64,000 nt of DNA from Pontibacter actiniarum (GTDB lineage Bacteria; Bacteroidota; Bacteroidia; Cytophagales; Hymenobacteraceae), in contig NZ_CP021235.1 in the NCBI RefSeq assembly GCF_003585765.1, positions 496,001 through 560,000 on the forward strand, read 5' to 3'. Each line of letters begins with the position of its first letter. Positions within the stretch are counted from its first letter, which is position 1. Under the pieces are notes generated by a model. That model had not been told where the DNA came from and did no database searches. It saw only the letters and a list, made by a program, of their open reading frames with translations. Position numbers and translations under genes: made by a program. Of this stretch, positions 36,192 to 43,523 are shown one piece after another.

Positions 36192-37063
36192 AAGTGCTCG
36201 ACCCGCTTATATTGATCACCCCGGTAATGCTCATCCTGGCAGTGGGCATCATTGTGTTTGTGGTGCTTTACCAGCGGCGGATGCTGCAGCACCAGGAGCA
36301 CCTGCGCCAACTGCAACTGGTAAAGCAGCACCAACTGTTGGAGGCCACCTTTAAAGCGCAGGAAGAGGAGCGCCGCCGCGTAGCCCGCGACCTGCACGAT
36401 GAGGTAGGGGCAATGCTGGCCCTGGTCAAGCTAAACCTGCACCAGTTGGTCACCAGTGCCAACATACAGGACGTGGCCTTTCTGGCAAAGGCGCACAACA
36501 TGAAGCAGCAGCTGGATGAGGTACTGGGGAGCGTGCGCCGGATTTCCCACGACCTGATGCCGGTGGTACTGGAGAAAATGGGGCTGGCCCCTGCGCTGGA
36601 TGCGCTGCGGCGCTCATTGGCGAGCAGCGGGCAGTTAGAGATGGTGGTGCATTACAATGAGAAGAATAAACGCCTGCCTCCGCAACACGAGCTCCTGCTG
36701 TACCGTATGGTGCAGGAGCTGCTGAACAACACCCTAAAGCACGCACAGGCCAGCCAAGTTTCAGTAAATCTGGAGTTTGCCACAGAGGAGGTAAAGCTGC
36801 TTTACAGCGATAACGGCGTTGGCTTCGACCTGGCAACTATGCGGCAGGAGCAGGAAGCCAAGGGAGGGCTGGGCATTATGAGCCTGCAGAGCCGCACAGC
36901 ACTTCTCCATGGGAGCATTACCATAAGCTCTGAGCCCGGCGCCGGCACTACTGCAGAGATCATCATACCTGCGCCCGAACCTGACAACACACAACATTCC
37001 AACACATTTAAACCTGTTAGTGCCCATGGAGTATCAGCCACTGACCTTGGCCATAGCCGATGA
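36188..37063 (+). CDS. Sensor histidine kinase, HisKA_3 (NarX/LiaS-like)
   Basis: A 291-residue kinase with one N-terminal helix (LILITPVMLILAVGIIVFVVLYQ), a coiled coil, the HisKA_3 motif ERRRVARDLHDEVG (H70) and a compact HATPase domain (VQELLNNTLKHAQAS, SDNGVGFD, GGLGIMSLQSRTALLHG). There is no periplasmic sensor domain; it overlaps the 7-TM gene by 4 nt and the receiver gene by 38 nt. The last 25 residues are hydrophilic and run into the receiver gene. Confidence 0.92.
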   Translation: MKVLDPLILITPVMLILAVGIIVFVVLYQRRMLQHQEHLRQLQLVKQHQLLEATFKAQEEERRRVARDLHDEVGAMLALVKLNLHQLVTSANIQDVAFLAKAHNMKQQLDEVLGSVRRISHDLMPVVLEKMGLAPALDALRRSLASSGQLEMVVHYNEKNKRLPPQHELLLYRMVQELLNNTLKHAQASQVSVNLEFATEEVKLLYSDNGVGFDLATMRQEQEAKGGLGIMSLQSRTALLHGSITISSEPGAGTTAEIIIPAPEPDNTQHSNTFKPVSAHGVSATDLGHSR

Positions 37064-37445
37064 CCACAATTTGTTCCGGAAGGGGGTTCTGGAGCTATTG
37101 AAGGCCTTTGAAGAAATCACACTCGTAGCTGACGCCTGCAACGGAGCAGAACTGCTGGAGAAAATAGAGCCTCACCTGCCCGATGTGGTGGTGCTGGACC
37201 TGGAGATGCCCGAGATGGACGGCGTCGCCACTTCGCGCTACCTGCTGTCAAAATATCCGGACGTGAAAATCCTGATCATGTCAACCTACGGGGATGAGGC
37301 GCTGGTGGACAACCTGCTGGAGGAGGGCGTGCGTGGCTACCTGCTCAAAAACTCCGAGCCCGATGAGCTGCGGCAGGCGCTGCAGGCGCTCAAAGCCAGC
37401 AAGGGCTATTTCTCGCCTGCCATCAAGATAGAGAACCGGTTCTGA
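37026..37445 (+). CDS. NarL-type receiver lacking the DNA-binding domain
   Basis: A 139-residue response regulator, starting at the ATG at 37026 (a GTG at 37020 is the alternative). Acidic D12/D13, phosphoacceptor D58 in VVVLDLEMPEMDG, ST in LIMSTYGDE and K in YLLKNSEPDELRQAL are all present. NarL-family regulators normally continue with a LuxR-type HTH to about 210 residues; this protein stops at SPAIKIENRF, right where the linker would begin. A terminator 27 nt later and no HTH-like reading in any frame argue against a recent frameshift. Output must therefore be by protein contact or phosphotransfer. Confidence 0.9.
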   Translation: MEYQPLTLAIADDHNLFRKGVLELLKAFEEITLVADACNGAELLEKIEPHLPDVVVLDLEMPEMDGVATSRYLLSKYPDVKILIMSTYGDEALVDNLLEEGVRGYLLKNSEPDELRQALQALKASKGYFSPAIKIENRF

Positions 37446-37471
37446 TAATTCTACTACTGAAAAGGTGCTAT

Positions 37472-37507
37472 AAAAGGCCCAGCTGTATTTTAGCCGGGCC
37501 TTTTGTC
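37472..37507 (+). terminator. Terminator of the four-gene signalling block
   Basis: A 12-bp stem with one mismatch (AAAGGCCCAGCT / AGCCGGGCCTTT) followed by TTGTCCTTT. It separates the receiver gene from csgE. Confidence 0.85.
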
Positions 37508-37655
37508 CTTTATATAGTGCTAGATGATTGTGTTTTACTTTTATTTTTTTAACATTAAAGTAAACTTTTCTCAGTACAGGCAGTATAATTAAGCCTATAT
37601 ACTATAACTGTAATATTTATTGGAGAGGAGTACCCTGCACCAGATAAAGAAGACT

Positions 37656-38171
37656 ATGTGGCGAATGCTTGGAGTAACGGTCCTTATACTTGCTGTGCTG
37701 CTGCTGCCGCAAGAGGTGAGCGCGCAGGAAAGCCAGGGGGAAGGCGGAGCAAAGCAGGACACTGTCCGGCAAGACACCGGCACCTCGCAGAAAGCCTACG
37801 AGCAGCTGAATCAGTTTGAGCAGCCTGTTCGCAGTTCTGCTGACCTGGAAGTGGATGGGCTGATTGTGGACGAGACGATCACCAAGATTGGGCGCGACTT
37901 TTACGATGTGTTCCACCGGCAGTGGGAAGCGCCGCCAACGGCCAGAAACTTCACCATACTTATTAAAGAGCGGCCTACCCGCGGCAACGGCGCCTTGGTG
38001 CAGGTCGCCCTGAATGACCAGCTCCTGTTTGAGCAGCAGCTGCAGCCAAGGTACGACGTGATAGAGGAGGTGGCCACCTACGTTGCCGCCGCACTGTACG
38101 AACACCTGCTGCGAGACCAGCTTAACCAGCAGCTGGAGGCAGAAGGCCGAAAAGCCAGAGAAGTTTTCTGA
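37656..38171 (+). CDS. csgE: Curli assembly factor CsgE
   Basis: A 171-residue periplasmic factor that gates the CsgG channel and guides curlin subunits to it. The start is the ATG at 37656, which begins a signal peptide (LGVTVLILAVLLLPQEVSAQ); an in-frame TTG at 37620 is less likely. The CsgE core is visible from about residue 70: LEVDGLIVDETITKIGRDFYDVFHRQW, then TILIKERPTRGNGALVQVALNDQLLFEQQLQPRYDVIEEVATYVAAALYEHL. A longer linker between signal peptide and core than in E. coli is present. It begins the csgE-csgF-csgG set; the 37508-37655 leader is AT-rich without a clear -33/-7 pair. Confidence 0.9.
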   Translation: MWRMLGVTVLILAVLLLPQEVSAQESQGEGGAKQDTVRQDTGTSQKAYEQLNQFEQPVRSSADLEVDGLIVDETITKIGRDFYDVFHRQWEAPPTARNFTILIKERPTRGNGALVQVALNDQLLFEQQLQPRYDVIEEVATYVAAALYEHLLRDQLNQQLEAEGRKAREVF

Positions 38172-38200
38172 AGCAAGACCATACATAACCCACACGCTCT

Positions 38201-38629
38201 ATGAAATGTATCTTTACCACCCTGTTTTGTTTGTTTGTTTGGTGCCTGCTTGGCATCAATGGTGCGCAGGCGCAGGACCTGGTGTACACGGCCAAAAACC
38301 CTGCCTTTGGGGGCAGCCCCTACAACTACTCCTGGTTGCAGAGTTCGGCCCAGTCGCAGGACAAGCTGAAAGACCCTAACGCCACCACCGCGGCCGGTTA
38401 CAGCAACGACCCTATCGAAAACTTTAAATCTAACCTGAACCGCCAGATCCTCAATGAGCTGTCGCGGAAGCTGGTTGCCTCGCAGTTTGGGGAGGATGGC
38501 GTAACGCCGGGCAGCTACACCCTCGGCGACTACCAGATAGATGTAACGGAAGGACCGAGTGGCATCAACATTGAAATTGTGGATATTGGCACCGGCGACC
38601 GAACGACCGTCACGGTTCCCTACTATTAG
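38201..38629 (+). CDS. csgF: Curli assembly factor CsgF
   Basis: A 142-residue protein with signal peptide (TTLFCLFVWCLLGINGAQAQ) and the CsgF hallmark QDLVYTAKNPAFGGSPYNYSWLQSSAQSQ directly after it. In E. coli this N-terminal segment inserts into the CsgG pore and couples nucleation by CsgB to secretion. It starts 29 nt after csgE and is followed 52 nt later by csgG, so the three genes are one transcript. Confidence 0.92.
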   Translation: MKCIFTTLFCLFVWCLLGINGAQAQDLVYTAKNPAFGGSPYNYSWLQSSAQSQDKLKDPNATTAAGYSNDPIENFKSNLNRQILNELSRKLVASQFGEDGVTPGSYTLGDYQIDVTEGPSGINIEIVDIGTGDRTTVTVPYY

Positions 38630-38681
38630 ACTTGCCGCGCTGCCATCACCTGCAACCCTTTTCAACTTACTCACCCTTGCT

Positions 38682-40088
38682 ATGTTGTTCAAACCAAAAG
38701 CTTTCGTTGGCCAAGTGTGGCTGTTCGTGCTCCTTTGCCTGGCCTCAGGCTGCGCGCCATACTTCCATCAACCCTTTCAGAGCTCACAGGCGGCGCTGGG
38801 CGTGCCGTCGCCAGCCTACGAGGACCTGGTAGATCTGCCCAAGCCCCAGCAAAAGGTGGTCGCCGCCGTCTACAAGTTCAGAGACCAGACGGGGCAGTAC
38901 AAGCCTTCGGAGTTAGGCGCGAACTGGTCTACGGCGGTCACGCAGGGGGCCACCACCATCCTGATCAACTCGCTTGAGGAGTCCGGGTGGTTCACGCCTA
39001 TTGAGCGCGAGAACCTGGGTAACCTGTTAAACGAGCGCAAGATAATCCGCTCCACGCGTGCAGAGTCTGAGGCGATCACGGGTAAGAAAGAGCCCAACCT
39101 GCCGGGCTTGCTCTTCGCCGGAATCATTCTGGAGGGGGGCATCATCTCCTACGACGCCAACGTGATGACGGGCGGGGCGGGGCTTCGCTACTTTGGCGCG
39201 GGCGGCTCCGGACAGTACCGGGAGGACAGGGTAACCGTGTACCTACGCGCCATCTCAACGAGCACCGGGGAGGTGCTGAAGACCGTGTACACAACAAAAA
39301 CGATCCTCTCGCAGGCAGTGGACTTCGGCGTGTTCAGGTATGTGCACTTCAAGCGCCTGCTAGAGGCCGAAACAGGCTTTACCTACAACGAACCTACCGA
39401 GATTGCTGTAAAGGAGGCGATCGACAAGGCCGTACAGAGCCTGGTGATCGAAGGGATGCTGGCCGGCTACTGGCGCCCGCAGACCAAGGCCGACCTGGAG
39501 GCCCCCGCTGTTAAGGCGTACCTGCAGGAGAAGGAGGACGTGCTGAACAGCGACATACAGGGCAACCTCATGACCGAGCGACGCAGCCTGGTGGGCATTA
39601 GCGCGGCGGCGGGCACGCACTATTATCAAGGCGATTACGCTAACCCGGAGTTCAAGTTTATGGGAGAAGCCGGCCTGAAAATAAGTACCCGCAACTACGT
39701 TAATTTTGATCTGAGAATCGGTAAGGGGGCGCTGGCCACGGAGCAGAACTTCCAGGTAGACATTAACTATGCCGATTTAGGCCTGAACTATGTGCTCTTC
39801 CCCAAGCTAAGGTCTTCGCCGTATGTGCAGGTGGGCGGCGGTGCCCTGGTAGTGGGTAGCGGTGTAGGGGATATCTTCCGGGACTTTGGCGACAACGGGC
39901 TGAACCCTTACGTAAAAGCCGGGCTGGGTTGGGAGTACCTGCTGACCAAGAACATAGGGATTGACCTGAGCGCCACGAGCTCTTACCTGCTGGACGATGA
40001 CCTGGACGGGGTGTCGCAAGGTAGGTTTAACGACTACTACTGGACAGGCAAACTGGGGATTAACTTCTACTTAGGGCTGTACAAGTAA
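38682..40088 (+). CDS. csgG: Curli secretion channel CsgG with extra C-terminal beta-barrel-like domain
   Basis: A 468-residue outer-membrane lipoprotein; start at the ATG at 38682, lipobox LCLASGC with C24. Residues about 25-265 match CsgG (VAAVYKFRDQTGQYKP, ATTILINSLEESGWFTPIEREN, LRYFGAGGSGQYREDRVTVYLRAIS, VLKTVYTTKTILSQAVDFGVFRYVHFKRLLEAETGFTYNEP). E. coli CsgG ends there (277 residues). Here a linker and about 180 more residues follow (from about 295), with alternating amphipathic strands (VGISAAAGTHYYQG, YVNFDLRIGKGAL, YVQVGGGALVVG, YVKAGLGWEYLL, KLGINFYLGLYK), like a small outer-membrane barrel. An open frame back to 38559 overlaps csgF and is not the start. Confidence 0.92.
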   Translation: MLFKPKAFVGQVWLFVLLCLASGCAPYFHQPFQSSQAALGVPSPAYEDLVDLPKPQQKVVAAVYKFRDQTGQYKPSELGANWSTAVTQGATTILINSLEESGWFTPIERENLGNLLNERKIIRSTRAESEAITGKKEPNLPGLLFAGIILEGGIISYDANVMTGGAGLRYFGAGGSGQYREDRVTVYLRAISTSTGEVLKTVYTTKTILSQAVDFGVFRYVHFKRLLEAETGFTYNEPTEIAVKEAIDKAVQSLVIEGMLAGYWRPQTKADLEAPAVKAYLQEKEDVLNSDIQGNLMTERRSLVGISAAAGTHYYQGDYANPEFKFMGEAGLKISTRNYVNFDLRIGKGALATEQNFQVDINYADLGLNYVLFPKLRSSPYVQVGGGALVVGSGVGDIFRDFGDNGLNPYVKAGLGWEYLLTKNIGIDLSATSSYLLDDDLDGVSQGRFNDYYWTGKLGINFYLGLYK

Positions 40089-40105
40089 TTTTTTTAATAG
40101 GACAA

Positions 40106-40148
40106 CATTAACACCAAAGGCCGCGCAAAGCGGCCTTTGGTGTTAATG
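40106..40148. terminator. 19-bp perfect hairpin between csgG and the first curlin gene
   Basis: CATTAACACCAAAGGCCGC pairs exactly with GCGGCCTTTGGTGTTAATG across GCAAA. There is no T tract after it (GGGGCTATG follows). It may be a processing or stability element, or a partial terminator that separates the secretion genes from the structural genes. Confidence 0.65.
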
Positions 40149-40269
40149 GGGGCTATGTTTGCTGCACTAACAAAACAGGGGTTTTGATAAAGATTATTTT
40201 ATATGAATAAAATAATAAATAATATACTTTAAATTGCAACTATATAGATTCTTCAAGGTATAAGGCTAG

Positions 40270-40279
40270 TGTAAATCAT
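40270..40279 (+). promoter_or_regulatory. Shared upstream element TGTAAATCAT, copy 1
   Basis: The 10-mer TGTAAATCAT lies 28 nt before the ATG of the first curlin gene and recurs unchanged before the second (41970-41979). Both lie downstream of AT-rich DNA with GATTCTT and AACTAT stretches. Role (promoter part, operator or leader) is not known. Confidence 0.4.
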
Positions 40280-40307
40280 CATAAACCTTACTCAAAACAT
40301 TAGTATC

Positions 40308-41714
40308 ATGAAGAAAAAAGTAATCTATGCTGCCACTGCAGCCTTGATGTTCGCAGCAGGCTCAACCTTTGCACAAGGGGTAGGCAACACAGCTACCACC
40401 GCACAGGCTGGCAACACCAACATGGCCACTGTTGACCAGGTGAATGGAATGGGCAACGTGGTTGTTGTGCAGCAGAACGGCACTGACCACGATGCCACTG
40501 TTCTGCAGAATAACGGAGAGCTGAACAACGCATCTATTACCCAGGCAGGCAACAACAACGATGCTACCTCAGCGCAGTACGGCGGCTACGACAACGACCT
40601 TACGGTAGCTCAGTACGGTGCCAACAACGATGCCTCTGTTCTGCAGTCCGGCGGTAGCTTCCACGATGCTTCTGTGCTGCAGTCTGGCGAGAACAACGCT
40701 GCGGCAACAAGACAGGAGAGCGGTGAAAACAACAACCTCTGGATTGAGCAGCGCGGAAGCGACAACGAGGTTACCATCGACCAGTTTGACGGTATGAATA
40801 ACGAAGCAATGGTTAACCAGCACGGCGTGCGCCAGGTTGCCGCTGTTACGCAGGAGGATGGCCTTGGCAACTCTACTTTAGTTAATCAGGAAGGGGACGG
40901 AAACTACGCCTTTGTTGATCAGTGGGGCGGTGAGGACAATGACGCCGTAGTAAGGCAGGGCGGTATAGAAAATGCAGCCGAAGTGTACCAGTGGGGCGGC
41001 GATGACAACGATGCCCGTGTGACTCAGGCAGGATACAGAAACTATACCATGGTTGACCAGCAGGATGGCAGAAACAACGACGCAGATGTGACCCAGGACG
41101 GCTCAGGAAACGCAGCCGAAGTGCACCAGTGGGGCGGCGTCGACACCGACGCACGTGTTAACCAAACCGGCGACTGGAACAACGCTTATGTGCACCAGCA
41201 GGGTGGCGAAGAGAACGACGTTGCAGTTGATCAGGTAGGCGTTGGAAACGCGGCTGCTGCCATGCAGGTAGGCGGCTACGACAACGATGCCGACTTTGAG
41301 CAGGAAGGTGTTGCTAACCTGGCGGGTATTGTGCAGTATGGCGGTGCCTACAACGATGCAGAAATCGAGCAAAGCGGCTACTTTAACATGGCTGGTATTG
41401 CACAAGTAGAGGGGTACGATAACTACGCCCTGATTGAGCAGGAGGGCAGCGCTAACCTAGCGGGCGTGCTTCAGCTTGGCGGCGCCTACAACAGCGCTTA
41501 TGTGTCTCAGGACGGTGACTTCAACCTTGCCGGGGTAGCCCAGTCTGGCCTGTACAACACTGCCACTATTATGCAGGAAGGCTCTTCCCATGCCGCCGCA
41601 GTGCTGCAGGGGGGGGCGCTGAACAGTGCCACTATCAATCAGATGGGCGGCTCTGGTAATGCCGCAGGCATCATGCAACTAGGGGTCGGTAACACAAGCG
41701 TTATCAACCAATAG
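40308..41714 (+). CDS. Very large curlin-repeat protein 1 (CsgA-like)
   Basis: A 468-residue secreted amyloid subunit: signal peptide to AGSTFAQ (about 23), then about 39 arms of the form GxxNxAxVxQ to the last residue, alternating 11 and 12 residues, so about 20 repeats with a 23-residue period. E. coli CsgA has five repeats of about 22. Gln, Asn and Gly occupy the curlin amyloid ladder positions; many arms carry Asp in the turn (GGYDNDA, GGDDNDA). It ends ...GNTSVINQ, the same ending as the second curlin (GNVSVINQ). The repeat pattern is certain; assembly into curli fibres through CsgG is inferred from the neighbouring genes. Confidence 0.93.
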   Translation: MKKKVIYAATAALMFAAGSTFAQGVGNTATTAQAGNTNMATVDQVNGMGNVVVVQQNGTDHDATVLQNNGELNNASITQAGNNNDATSAQYGGYDNDLTVAQYGANNDASVLQSGGSFHDASVLQSGENNAAATRQESGENNNLWIEQRGSDNEVTIDQFDGMNNEAMVNQHGVRQVAAVTQEDGLGNSTLVNQEGDGNYAFVDQWGGEDNDAVVRQGGIENAAEVYQWGGDDNDARVTQAGYRNYTMVDQQDGRNNDADVTQDGSGNAAEVHQWGGVDTDARVNQTGDWNNAYVHQQGGEENDVAVDQVGVGNAAAAMQVGGYDNDADFEQEGVANLAGIVQYGGAYNDAEIEQSGYFNMAGIAQVEGYDNYALIEQEGSANLAGVLQLGGAYNSAYVSQDGDFNLAGVAQSGLYNTATIMQEGSSHAAAVLQGGALNSATINQMGGSGNAAGIMQLGVGNTSVINQ

Positions 41715-41733
41715 TTTCTGAGAAATAAACTAG

Positions 41734-41768
41734 AAAAGGCGGCAGGAGTTATTCCTGCCGCCTTTTCG
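41734..41768 (+). terminator. Terminator of curlin gene 1
   Basis: A 14-bp perfect stem (AAAAGGCGGCAGGA / TCCTGCCGCCTTTT, loop GTTAT). A second, AT-rich promoter region for curlin gene 2 follows in 41880-42002. Confidence 0.88.
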
Positions 41769-41969
41769 CCTTTTGCCGCTCACCTCCTGCTGTGCCTGGC
41801 GTTTACCTGCCGGTAACGGCACCTAAGGAGCGGAGCCTTAAGAAAGCGCCTGCGGCTCCCTTGCTTTAAGCATTCCTAGTGAAACCGGAAATCTAAGGAT
41901 GGGGGAGAAAGGAATTAATTTATTTTATACAACATGTAACTATGTCTTCTTTTTATAGTATGATTCTTA

Positions 41970-41979
41970 TGTAAATCAT
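41970..41979 (+). promoter_or_regulatory. Shared upstream element TGTAAATCAT, copy 2
   Basis: Identical to 40270-40279 and 23 nt before the ATG of the second curlin gene. It is not found before csgE or before the third curlin-like gene. Confidence 0.4.
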
Positions 41980-42002
41980 TTTATACCATTAAACAACAAG
42001 TT

Positions 42003-43208
42003 ATGAAAAAAACGATTTTTTACGCAGCAGCAGTATCGGCTATGATGCTGACAGCAGGTTCAGCCTTTGCGCAGAGTGGAGCAGGCAACACGTCATCTTC
42101 GTTGCAGGAAGGCACTATGAACAGCTCTAGTATTACCCAGATACTCGGAACAATGAACACGGCGGGCACTATTCAGAGAGGCGATGGCAACAGCGCTATG
42201 ATTATGCAGCAGGAGGGCTTGGAAAACGAAGCCTATATAGAGCAGGTTGGCCTGAGCAACGGGGCTGAAGTTACCCAGGTTGGCGGTTTCAGCCATGATG
42301 CCTCTATAGATCAGGACGGAGATGAGAACACGGCGGGTATCATGCAGGATATGGGATGGGACAATGAGGGTGCCATTGACCAGGACGGTATGCTGAACGA
42401 TGCAGACATCATACAGGAGGGAGGCGAAGATAACGACGCAGACATCGATCAGGACGGCGACATGAACGAGGCGTACTTGATACAGAGCGGTGGCCTGTAC
42501 AACTACGCAGAAATTGATCAGGACGGTGACCTGAATGTCGCGTACATTGGCCAGTTTGGCGGCATGTACAACGATGCCGTGATCGACCAGGACGGTGATC
42601 TGAACTATGCAGGTATCCTTCAGGATAACGGGGAGAGCAACGTTGCGGTGATTGATCAGGACGGCGACATGCACTGGGCCGAAATCTCACAAGTAGGAGG
42701 CGTGGGGAATGATGCCAGTGTAGAGCAGAACGGCATGGACAACTATGCTGATGTAGTGCAGTTTGAAGGCAGCGGCAACGCTAGCATGGTTTACCAGGAC
42801 GGCGAAGCAAACGAAGCTTTTGTAATCCAGACGGGCGGTGCAGGAAACAGCGCCATGATAGAGCAGATGGGTGTTGCTAACCTTGCCGCTGTGGAGCAGC
42901 AAGGCGGAATGGATAACAGTGCCGCTGTGTACCAGAGCGGTGCAGGAAATGAGGCTGCTGTGATTCAGTACGAAGTTGGGGAGAACACCGCCTATATTTC
43001 TCAGGAAGGTGAGGCAAACCTTGCCGGTGTTAGCCAGGCAGGCTTGGCTAACGAGGCTGCTGTTATGCAGATGGGCACGCTGCATACTGCAAGTGTAGTG
43101 CAGGAAGGCACCATGAACATGGCTACTGTAAACCAAATGGGTGGCGCAGGAAACATGGCTAATGTGGGGCAGTCTGGCACCGGTAACGTTTCTGTTATCA
43201 ACCAGTAA
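42003..43208 (+). CDS. Large acidic curlin-repeat protein 2 with DQDGD turns
   Basis: A 401-residue secreted protein: signal peptide to AGSAFAQ, then about 33 curlin arms (about 16-17 repeats). Residues about 95-230 alternate a normal arm with one ending IDQDGD followed by xN; DQDGD occurs five times and IDQDGM once. The D-x-D-G-D-x-N spacing resembles calcium-binding loops of dockerins and thrombospondin type 3 repeats, which suggests a metal-responsive curlin. It has its own upstream element and terminator, so it can be expressed apart from the first curlin. Curlin identity is clear; calcium binding is inferred. Confidence 0.92.
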   Translation: MKKTIFYAAAVSAMMLTAGSAFAQSGAGNTSSSLQEGTMNSSSITQILGTMNTAGTIQRGDGNSAMIMQQEGLENEAYIEQVGLSNGAEVTQVGGFSHDASIDQDGDENTAGIMQDMGWDNEGAIDQDGMLNDADIIQEGGEDNDADIDQDGDMNEAYLIQSGGLYNYAEIDQDGDLNVAYIGQFGGMYNDAVIDQDGDLNYAGILQDNGESNVAVIDQDGDMHWAEISQVGGVGNDASVEQNGMDNYADVVQFEGSGNASMVYQDGEANEAFVIQTGGAGNSAMIEQMGVANLAAVEQQGGMDNSAAVYQSGAGNEAAVIQYEVGENTAYISQEGEANLAGVSQAGLANEAAVMQMGTLHTASVVQEGTMNMATVNQMGGAGNMANVGQSGTGNVSVINQ

Positions 43209-43222
43209 GTTGCTGGGTAAGT

Positions 43223-43264
43223 ATAAGCTGCGGCAGACATGGCCTGCCGCAGCTTATCTTTTTT
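43223..43264 (+). terminator. Terminator of curlin gene 2
   Basis: A 14-bp perfect stem (ATAAGCTGCGGCAG / CTGCCGCAGCTTAT, loop ACATGGC) followed by CTTTTTTTG. The remaining spacer to 43523 holds AAGTATA motifs (43334, 43480) but no clear promoter. Confidence 0.92.
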
Positions 43265-43523
43265 TGAGAAGTACGCCAAAGTAGCCGCAGCTAAATCCGT
43301 GTAGAAAAACTGCATAAATCGATGAAAAGAAGTATAGTGCAGCGGTAGCTGGTTTTGCTTGTATAACGTAACTACAAAGACGATAGCTGCCTTTGTGTTC
43401 CACGGAGGAGCTTCCCCTATTCGTCGGCAGCAAACCACCCGTTAGCCACAGAAAGGGGGCTGTGACTTAGGAGCATAAAGTATAAACAGGGAAAACGCTG
43501 TAAGAGAAATAAACTCAGATGCT

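Noticed and set aside
37446..37655. Missing HTH of the NarL-type receiver restored by a frameshift
   Set aside because: A terminator starts 27 nt after the stop and no LuxR-type HTH sequence appears in any frame downstream.
38559..38681. Earlier start of csgG inside csgF
   Set aside because: The lipoprotein signal begins at the ATG at 38682; the earlier start would bury it.
40308..43208. CRISPR array or tandem DNA repeat in the curlin genes
   Set aside because: The periodicity is at the protein level, with 11/12-residue arms and varied codons; there are no identical DNA repeats with unique spacers.
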